From: Bacillota bacterium
GTDB lineage: Bacteria > Bacillota > Dethiobacteria > DTU022
DNA: 10,414 nucleotides
Direction: 5' to 3'
Assembly (NCBI GenBank): GCA_012797095.1
Contig: JAAZPS010000274.1
Location: 1-10,414 of the forward strand
Every line of letters starts with the position of its first letter. Position 1 is the first letter of the stretch. The notes beneath the pieces were generated by a model. The model was not told the origin of the DNA and did no database searches. It worked only from the letters and a program-made list of their open reading frames with translations. Position numbers and translations under genes: made by a program. Below are positions 5,704 through 10,414 of this stretch, one piece after another.

Positions 5704-6045
5704 TTAACCCTCCCCTCTTTCCCTGACTACCACCGTGATATGGCTGGTCGGTTTGCGGATCAGGTAACGGCGCCCCCGGGCGCGCGGCCGGACCCGTTTG
5801 AAGACCGGCCCTTCGTCAACAAAGACCTGATCCACATAGAGCCTGTGCCGGCGTAGTTCATGATTGTTTTCCGCATTCGAAGCTGCTGAACCGACCACTT
5901 TGGCCACGATCCGGGCCGCCCGGTTGGGAGTGTAGCGCAGGATACTCAGCGCTTCGTCAATATCTTTTCGGCGTATCAGATCAACCACCGCCCGCGCTTT
6001 ACGCGGCGAGATGCGTATAAAACGGGCCTGTGCCTTTGCTTCCAT
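5704..6045 (-). CDS. rplV: 50S ribosomal protein L22
   Basis: L22 binds all domains of 23S rRNA, and its long beta-hairpin lines the constriction of the peptide tunnel, where macrolides act. The 113-residue product has the family N-terminus with RFIRISPRKARAVVDLIR, then ALSILRYTPNRAARIVAKVV and SAASNAENNHEL. The hairpin is KRVRPRARGRRYLIRKPTSH (about 83-102), ending ITVVVRERGEG. The hairpin tip looks normal, with no insertion or deletion of the kind known from macrolide-resistant mutants. The ATG at 6045 follows GGAGG by about 10-12 nt. The gap to rpsS is 21 nt and to rpsC 2 nt. Confidence 0.98.
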   Translation of the reverse strand: MEAKAQARFIRISPRKARAVVDLIRRKDIDEALSILRYTPNRAARIVAKVVGSAASNAENNHELRRHRLYVDQVFVDEGPVFKRVRPRARGRRYLIRKPTSHITVVVRERGEG

Positions 6046-6066
6046 GCTTGAATCAACCTCCTCCGC

Positions 6067-6351
6067 CTACCTTAACGCGGTAGACCGCTCGGTATGATGG
6101 CCGTGACCCCGGAAGGTGCGGGTCGGCGCAAATTCTCCCAATTTATGACCGACCATATCTTCACTGATATAGATGGGAATATGCTTACGCCCGTCGTGCA
6201 CGGCAATGGTATGCCCGACCATCTCCGGGAAGATTGTCGAACGTCTGGACCATGTCTTGATCACTCTTTTTTCTCTTCTCTCGTTCATGCTGGTAATCTT
6301 GTTCATCAGACGCTCCTCGACATAGGGTCCCTTTTTAAGCGAACGAGCCAT
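6067..6351 (-). CDS. rpsS: 30S ribosomal protein S19
   Basis: S19 forms a complex with S13 in the head of the small subunit and contacts A-site tRNA. The 94-residue product reads MARSLKKGPYVEERLMNKI at the start, with IKTWSRRSTIFPEMVGHTIA, HDGRKHIPIYI, MVGHKLGEFAPTRTFRGHG and a basic C-terminal tail (HHTERSTALR). The frame is open upstream to a non-ATG codon at 6450, which would read into rplB and give a non-homologous extension. The ATG at 6351 with GGGAGG (6361-6366) 9 nt upstream and an exact family N-terminus settles the start. It begins 31 nt after the rplB stop. Confidence 0.98.
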   Translation of the reverse strand: MARSLKKGPYVEERLMNKITSMNERREKRVIKTWSRRSTIFPEMVGHTIAVHDGRKHIPIYISEDMVGHKLGEFAPTRTFRGHGHHTERSTALR

Positions 6352-6382
6352 CTTTTCAAACCTCCCTTCAGCGCAAAAAAAG

Positions 6383-7213
6383 CTATTTCTTGCGCCGGCG
6401 AACGATATATTGATCGGACTGTTTTTTCTTCCGGCGGGTCTTGTAACCAAGGGTAGGTTTACCCCAGGGCGTCAGCGGGCTTTTCAGCCCGATGGGCGCT
6501 TTGCCCTCGCCGCCGCCGTGCGGGTGGTCCACCGGATTCATCGCCGAACCGCGGACTTTGGGCCGGCGGCCGATCCAGCGGCTCCGGCCGGCTTTGCCCA
6601 CCCTGATATTTTCATGCTCCAGATTGCCCAGCTGCCCCACGGTCGCCCTGCAGGTCAGGGGGATCAGGCGCACCTCTCCGGAAGGGAGGCGCAGGTGGCC
6701 GTGTTTCCCTTCCTTGGCCGCCAGCTGTGCTGCCGAACCGGCGGAGCGGGCCAGCTGCCCCCCGGCACCGGCATTAAGCTCGATATTGTGCACAAAAGTG
6801 CCTACCGGTATCGCCGCCAGGGGCATGGCATTGCCGGGCCGTATCTCCACCCGTGGCCCCGAGAGAACGCTGTCCCCTTCCCGCAGGCCCAGCGGCGCCA
6901 GGATATAACGTTTCTCTCCGTCGGCATAATGGAGCAAGGCGATATTTGCCGAGCGGTTGGGATCATATTCGATTCCGGCAACACGGGCCGGCACCAGATC
7001 TTTATCCCTTTTAAAATCGATGAGCCGGTATTTGCGTTTGTGACCGCCGCCGCGGTGACGCGCCGTGATCCTTCCGTAAACGTTACGTCCGGCGCTTTTC
7101 TTCAGCGGGGTGAGCAGAGTCTTCTCCGGTTCTTTTTTGGTGATCTCCTCGAAAGTTCTCCCCGAATAGAAGCGCCGCCCCGGCGAGGTTGGTTTATATT
7201 TTCGTAGAGCCAT
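6383..7213 (-). CDS. rplB: 50S ribosomal protein L2
   Basis: L2 is among the largest and most conserved ribosomal proteins; it is needed for subunit association and peptidyl transferase assembly. The 276-residue product shows MALRKYKPTSPGRR, the RHRGGGHKRKYRLIDFKRDK block (52-71), the NIELNAGAGGQLARSAGSAA block (143-162) and the catalytic-centre-proximal NPVDHPHGGGEGKAP (226-240). H230 is equivalent to the functionally important histidine near position 229 of E. coli L2. The C-terminus is the usual basic tail, ending YIVRRRKK. The ATG follows AGGAGG by 10 nt, 19 nt after rplW. No unusual insertion is seen. Confidence 0.99.
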   Translation of the reverse strand: MALRKYKPTSPGRRFYSGRTFEEITKKEPEKTLLTPLKKSAGRNVYGRITARHRGGGHKRKYRLIDFKRDKDLVPARVAGIEYDPNRSANIALLHYADGEKRYILAPLGLREGDSVLSGPRVEIRPGNAMPLAAIPVGTFVHNIELNAGAGGQLARSAGSAAQLAAKEGKHGHLRLPSGEVRLIPLTCRATVGQLGNLEHENIRVGKAGRSRWIGRRPKVRGSAMNPVDHPHGGGEGKAPIGLKSPLTPWGKPTLGYKTRRKKKQSDQYIVRRRKK

Positions 7214-7232
7214 CTTTCCGCTTCCTCCTATC

Positions 7233-7526
7233 TTAGCGGCCTTCGAATAACTCGATAGACTTGCTGCCCTCGGCCAGGGTAATGATCGCTTTCTTCCAGC
7301 GCGGTTTGTAACCGTAGGGGAACCGGCCGAGACGTTTTTTCTTTCCCCTGAAATTGGCGGTGTTCACTGCCTTGACTTTGACGGCAAAGATCTCTTCCAG
7401 CGCGCGTTTGATCTCGATCTTGTTGGCTTCCCGGGCAACTACAAAGGTGTACTTGTTCTCTTCAAGAAGCTGCATTGATTTTTCCGTGATCACCGGGCGC
7501 ACAATGATATCGCGGGGATCTTTCAT
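7233..7526 (-). CDS. rplW: 50S ribosomal protein L23
   Basis: L23 sits at the peptide tunnel exit and is the main docking point for trigger factor and the signal recognition particle. The 97-residue product begins MKDPRDIIVRPVITEKSM, carries NKYTFVVAREANKIEIKRAL and VKVKAVNTANFRGKKKRLGR, and ends IELFEGR. Length is normal. Its ATG overlaps the rplD stop (ATGA, 7523-7526), and GGAGGTG lies 8 nt upstream inside the end of rplD, so it is coupled to rplD and also has a strong site of its own. Confidence 0.98.
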   Translation of the reverse strand: MKDPRDIIVRPVITEKSMQLLEENKYTFVVAREANKIEIKRALEEIFAVKVKAVNTANFRGKKKRLGRFPYGYKPRWKKAIITLAEGSKSIELFEGR

Positions 7527-8149
7527 GCCCCGAACACCTCCTCCACCTTCTCCAGAGCATCCTGCGAAAGCACCAGGTAATTGTGGTTCAGAATATCAAG
7601 CACATTCAACTGCGGTGCGGTGATCGTCTTGACCCCGGGCAGATTGCGAGCTGATTTGATCACATTCTCGTCGGCACAGGCGGTCACGATCAGTGCTTTT
7701 CCTGAGGCCTTCAGGTTCTTCAACAGGTTGACCACGGCCCTGGTCCTCGGCTGATCAATCTTGAAGTCATCCACGACGATCAATTTTTCTTCCAGGGCCT
7801 TGGCGCTTAAAGCCGAGCAGAGCGCGGCCCGGCGCACCTTTTTTGGAATCCGGTAGCCAAAGTTGCGCGGGTGCGGCCCGAAGGTGACGGCGCCCCCCAC
7901 CCAGATCGGTGAGCGGATGCTGCCGTGACGGGCCCTGCCCGTGCCCTTCTGGGGCCAGGGTTTGGCTCCGCCGCCGCGCACAAGACTGCGCCCCTTCGTC
8001 GCCGCCGAGCCCTGACGGCGTCTGGCCATCTGGGCAACAGCAGTCTGGTAGAGCGCCCCCTTCCTGATGGGCGCTGCAAAAAGCTCGGCCCGGACCGCTA
8101 CCTCTTTAACCTTTTCGCCGTCCCGGTTATATAAAGTTAACTTGGGCAT
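7523..8149 (-). CDS. rplD: 50S ribosomal protein L4
   Basis: L4 contributes an extended loop to the peptide tunnel constriction; in E. coli it also autoregulates the S10 operon through a leader RNA. The 208-residue product starts MPKLTLYNRDGEKVKEV. The tunnel loop spans about residues 42-95, with RRRQGSAATKGRS, GGGAKPWPQKGTGRARHGS and GAVTFGPHPRNF. A globular C-terminal part contains KIDQPRTRAVVNLLKNL and LDILNHNYLVLSQDALEKVE. The ATG at 8149 has AAAGGAG about 10 nt upstream, 36 nt after rplC. The 56-nt tuf-rpsJ gap is too short for an E. coli-type L4-responsive leader, so L4 autoregulation of that kind is unlikely here (inference). Confidence 0.98.
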   Translation of the reverse strand: MPKLTLYNRDGEKVKEVAVRAELFAAPIRKGALYQTAVAQMARRRQGSAATKGRSLVRGGGAKPWPQKGTGRARHGSIRSPIWVGGAVTFGPHPRNFGYRIPKKVRRAALCSALSAKALEEKLIVVDDFKIDQPRTRAVVNLLKNLKASGKALIVTACADENVIKSARNLPGVKTITAPQLNVLDILNHNYLVLSQDALEKVEEVFGA

Positions 8150-8185
8150 ACTCAGGCTTCTCCTTTCATGATCGCTTCGTTAAAG

Positions 8186-8818
8186 CTATTTCCTGGTGGT
8201 CGCCTTCACCTCTACCAGACCACCCCGGGGTCCGGGAACCGATCCCCTGATCAGCAATATATTCTTATCCCCATCAGCCTGGACTACCCGTAAATTCTGG
8301 ACCGTCCGCCGGCGGCCGCCCATTCTCCCGGGCAGAGGGCGCCCCTTGAAGACCCGGCCCGGGTCAACCGCTCCGAGTGATCCGGGGCCGCGGTGGTAGC
8401 GCGATCCGTGAGTACGCGGACCACGGGCGAATCCCAGCCGCTTGATCGAACCGGCAAACCCCTTTCCCCTGGAGATAGCACTGATATCAACATGCTCCCC
8501 GGCTGAAAAGATATCGGCGCGGAGCTCGCGGCCGGGCGGATAATCCGTCAGCTCTTTCTCTGCAATTCTGAATTCACGCAGGTAGAGGCAGGGCTTCACT
8601 CCCGCCCGCTGCAAATGGCCGCGCAGCGGCCGGGTGAGGTGCTGCTCTTTTTTCTCCTTGAAGCCGATCTGAATGCTGCTGTACCCGTCCGAGGCAGCGT
8701 TCTTGACCTGGGTGACATAGCATGGGCCGGCTTCAAGAACGGTTACCGGAACAGCGTGCCCCTCCTCGTCATAGATCTGCGTCATTCCCACTTTACGCGC
8801 AAGTATGGCTTTGCTCAT
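8186..8818 (-). CDS. rplC: 50S ribosomal protein L3
   Basis: L3 is an early-assembling protein whose extended finger reaches the peptidyl transferase centre. The 210-residue product begins MSKAILARKVGMTQIYDEEG and has VTVLEAGPCYVTQVK, GFKEKKEQHLTRPLRGHLQ, GKGFAGSIKRLGFARGPRTH, HRGPGSLGAVDPGRVFKGR and a C-terminal NILLIRGSVPGPRGG. In the finger, positions often occupied by histidine in Gram-positive relatives (KRHGF, GHMG) are leucine and arginine (KRLGF, GRMG). E. coli also varies at these positions, so this is not alarming. The glutamine methylated by PrmB in E. coli L3 is alanine here. The ATG follows AGGAGGTG (8829-8836) by 10 nt, 29 nt after rpsJ. Confidence 0.98.
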   Translation of the reverse strand: MSKAILARKVGMTQIYDEEGHAVPVTVLEAGPCYVTQVKNAASDGYSSIQIGFKEKKEQHLTRPLRGHLQRAGVKPCLYLREFRIAEKELTDYPPGRELRADIFSAGEHVDISAISRGKGFAGSIKRLGFARGPRTHGSRYHRGPGSLGAVDPGRVFKGRPLPGRMGGRRRTVQNLRVVQADGDKNILLIRGSVPGPRGGLVEVKATTRK

Positions 8819-8847
8819 AACGCGACGACACCTCCTGCTTGAACAAC

Positions 8848-9156
8848 CTACAATTTGATTTCAATGTCCACCCCGGCAGGGAGATCCAGCCTCATCAGGG
8901 CATCGATCGTTTTCGATGTCGGCTCGAAAATATCGATCAAGCGCTTGTGAGTGCGCATTTCAAATTGCTCCCGCGAATCCTTGAACTTGTGCGGCGCCCG
9001 GATAACGGTGTAAAGGCTCCTCTCCGTGGGCAGCGGGACCGGTCCGGATACCTCCGATCCGGTCTGCTTCGCCGTATCCACGATCTTTCCGGCAGACTGA
9101 TCCAGCAGCTGATGATCAAAACCCTTCAGTCTGATGCGGATTTTTTGGTTGGCCAT
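8848..9156 (-). CDS. rpsJ: 30S ribosomal protein S10 (NusE)
   Basis: S10 is part of the small-subunit head and, as NusE, joins NusB and NusG in transcription antitermination and transcription-translation coupling. The 102-residue product is a typical S10: MANQKIRIRLKGFDHQLLDQ, SGPVPLPTERSLYTVIRAPH, DSREQFEMRTHKRLIDI and a C-terminus DLPAGVDIEIKL. The long ribosome-inserted loop (about residues 45-65) carries the usual PLPTE segment. The ATG at 9156 is preceded by AAAAGGGGG. It begins 56 nt after tuf, and that gap is nearly filled by a 13-codon open frame ending 1 nt before this start. Confidence 0.99.
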   Translation of the reverse strand: MANQKIRIRLKGFDHQLLDQSAGKIVDTAKQTGSEVSGPVPLPTERSLYTVIRAPHKFKDSREQFEMRTHKRLIDIFEPTSKTIDALMRLDLPAGVDIEIKL

Positions 9157-9157
9157 C

Positions 9158-9199
9158 TCAATGCCCCCTTTTCAACGCTTCATCAAAATGCTTCTGCAT
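9158..9199 (-). CDS. Possible 13-residue leader peptide upstream of rpsJ (unproven)
   Basis: The 56-nt gap between tuf and rpsJ contains an ATG-initiated frame encoding MQKHFDEALKRGH and ending in TGA 1 nt before the rpsJ ATG. An AAGGG at 9209-9213, overlapping the tuf stop codon, lies 9 nt before its ATG, which is within the spacing range seen for the other genes of this operon. The rpsJ ribosome binding site lies inside this frame, so ribosomes translating it would pass over that site and end beside the rpsJ start. I do not recognise the peptide as a member of any family. A frame this short can easily arise by chance; codon conservation in relatives would be needed to call it real. Confidence 0.25.
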   Translation of the reverse strand: MQKHFDEALKRGH

Positions 9200-9212
9200 A
9201 GATAACGGCCCT

Positions 9213-10414
9213 TCAAGTGGTGATCTCGGTGACCACCCCGGCGCCGACGGTGCGGCCGCCCTCGCGAATGGCGAAACGGAGCCCCTTTTCAATCGCTACG
9301 GGGGTGATCAGCTCGATATCCATATTGATATCGTCACCGGGCATGACCATCTCCACACCGCCCGGAAGGGTGATCGAACCGGTCACATCGGTGGTGCGCA
9401 GGTAAAACTGCGGCCGGTAACCCTGGAAGAAAGGCGTATGGCGACCCCCCTCTTCCTTCTTCAGAACATAAACCTGGGCCTTGAAGGCCGTATGAGGGTT
9501 GATCGTACCGGGCTTGGCCAGCACCTGGCCGCGCTCCACGGAATCGCGATCAACACCGCGCAGCAGAACACCGATATTGTCCCCGGCTTCCGCCTGATCC
9601 AGGATCTTGCGAAACATCTCCACACCGGTGGCCACGGTCTTCCGCGAGCGATCCCCAAAACCGACAATCTCCACCTCTTCGCCGGTCTTGATCGTCCCAC
9701 GGTCAACCCGGCCGGTGACAACGGTGCCGCGCCCCGTAATGGTAAAGACATCCTCGATCGGCATCAAAAAAGCCTTATCCTTGTCCCGCTCGGGCAGGGG
9801 AATATAGCTGTCAACCGCATCCATCAGCTCCCAGATAGGAGCACAGATCTCGCAATCACGCGAACCGCAACCGCATTCAAGCGCCTTCAGCGCCGAGCCG
9901 ATCACTACAGGAGTGTCGTCGCCGGGAAAATCATACTCGGAAAGAAGATCCCGCACCTCCATCTCCACCAGCTCCAGAAGCTCAGGATCATCAACCATAT
10001 CAGCCTTGTTCAGAAAGACAACAATATAGGGTACCTCTACCTGGCGCGAAAGCAAAATATGCTCCCGCGTCTGGGGCATCGGACCGTCAGCCGCAGAAAC
10101 AACCAGAATGGCACCGTCCATCTGGGCAGCACCGGTGATCATATTCTTGACATAGTCGGCATGACCGGGACAGTCCACATGAGCATAGTGACGCTGCTCC
10201 GTCTCGTATTCAACATGAGCAGTAGCAATGGTGATCCCGCGCTCCTTCTCCTCGGGAGCCTTGTCAATCTGCTCGAACGAGGTCTTGTGCGCAAAACCCG
10301 CACTGGACAGACAGGAGGTGATCGCAGCAGTCAACGTGGTCTTGCCGTGATCCACATGTCCAATGGTCCCAACATTCAAGTGCGGTTTCGTCCGCTCATA
10401 CTTTTTCTTCGCCA
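9213..10414 (-). CDS. tuf: Translation elongation factor Tu (start codon cut after its first base)
   Basis: EF-Tu delivers aminoacyl-tRNA to the ribosomal A site as a GTP complex. The window ends on the TG of the ATG start, so 399 of 400 codons are complete; the N-terminus is MAKKKYERTKPHLNVG. GTPase motifs are GHVDHGKT (19-26), switch I RGIT (59-62), DCPGH (81-85), NKAD (136-139) and SAL (174-176). Domain II begins near PERDKDKAFLMPIEDVF, with GRGTVVTGRVDRG, and domain III ends in GRTVGAGVVTEITT. Between SAL and the domain I end there is a four-cysteine segment, C181, C183, C188 and C191 (ECGCGSRDCEIC), absent from E. coli EF-Tu. A TTG at 10379 is only codon 13, not the start. The gene lies directly upstream of rpsJ. 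Confidence 0.99.
   Translation of the reverse strand, partial: AKKKYERTKPHLNVGTIGHVDHGKTTLTAAITSCLSSAGFAHKTSFEQIDKAPEEKERGITIATAHVEYETEQRHYAHVDCPGHADYVKNMITGAAQMDGAILVVSAADGPMPQTREHILLSRQVEVPYIVVFLNKADMVDDPELLELVEMEVRDLLSEYDFPGDDTPVVIGSALKALECGCGSRDCEICAPIWELMDAVDSYIPLPERDKDKAFLMPIEDVFTITGRGTVVTGRVDRGTIKTGEEVEIVGFGDRSRKTVATGVEMFRKILDQAEAGDNIGVLLRGVDRDSVERGQVLAKPGTINPHTAFKAQVYVLKKEEGGRHTPFFQGYRPQFYLRTTDVTGSITLPGGVEMVMPGDDINMDIELITPVAIEKGLRFAIREGGRTVGAGVVTEITT

Noticed and set aside
6352..6450. 33-codon upstream extension of S19 from a non-ATG codon
   Set aside because: The extension is out-of-frame rplB sequence plus the gap, while ATG at 6351 has a strong site 9 nt upstream and an exact S19 N-terminus.
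6410..7207. 265-codon plus-strand open frame
   Set aside because: It lies wholly antisense to rplB, shows no family features and has no ribosome binding site; long antisense frames are expected opposite conserved GC-rich genes.
8152..8169. Five-codon frame MKGEA in the rplC-rplD gap, ending 2 nt before the rplD start
   Set aside because: It resembles the tuf-rpsJ case in placement, but has no ribosome binding site before its ATG, is very short, and its AAAGGAG is simply the rplD site.
8267..8446. Leucine and arginine replacing histidines in the L3 finger
   Set aside because: These positions also vary in other bacteria such as E. coli, so I do not treat them as evidence of drug resistance or unusual function.

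Overview
The window is almost entirely a ribosomal protein operon on the minus strand. Read in the direction of transcription, from the right edge to the left, the order is tuf (EF-Tu), rpsJ, rplC, rplD, rplW, rplB, rpsS, rplV, rpsC, rplP, rpmC, rpsQ (the classical S10 block), then rplN, rplX, rplE, rpsN (zinc type), rpsH, rplF, rplR, rpsE, rpmD, rplO and the start of secY (the classical spc block). Gene content and order are the complete bacterial S10-spc arrangement, with no gene missing, inserted or broken. The plus strand carries no credible gene; its long open frames are antisense shadows of these conserved genes.

The sequence suggests a Gram-positive, probably clostridial-type (Bacillota) bacterium of moderate to fairly high GC (judged by eye, not computed). 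The reasons are very strong AGGAGG/GGGAGG Shine-Dalgarno sites at 6-10 nt before nearly every gene, tuf lying directly upstream of rpsJ, the four-cysteine S14 and L24, and a four-cysteine insertion in the EF-Tu GTPase domain that I recall from some anaerobic Clostridia. The species cannot be named from this.

The genes are packed tightly: gaps run from 56 nt down to 2 nt, with 4-nt ATGA overlaps (rplD/rplW, rplP/rpmC) and a 14-nt overlap (rpmD/rplO). In several places the ribosome binding site of one gene is made of the last codons of the gene before it, so the set looks co-transcribed and translationally coupled. No promoter, terminator or leader structure is evident inside the window. The S10 and spc blocks are separated only by 42-45 nt, so they probably form one unit. 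The products build both ribosomal subunits, and EF-Tu (aminoacyl-tRNA delivery) and SecY (protein export channel) are made from the same transcript.

This is a housekeeping region and I see no undescribed system in it. The points worth a second look are local: a 13-codon open frame with its own Shine-Dalgarno-like site that fills the tuf-rpsJ gap, the EF-Tu cysteine cluster, probable non-ATG starts for rpsE, rpsQ and secY, and an L30 tail encoded by the ribosome binding site of rplO. Two genes are cut by the window: tuf lacks only the first base of its start codon, and secY retains only its first 18 codons.
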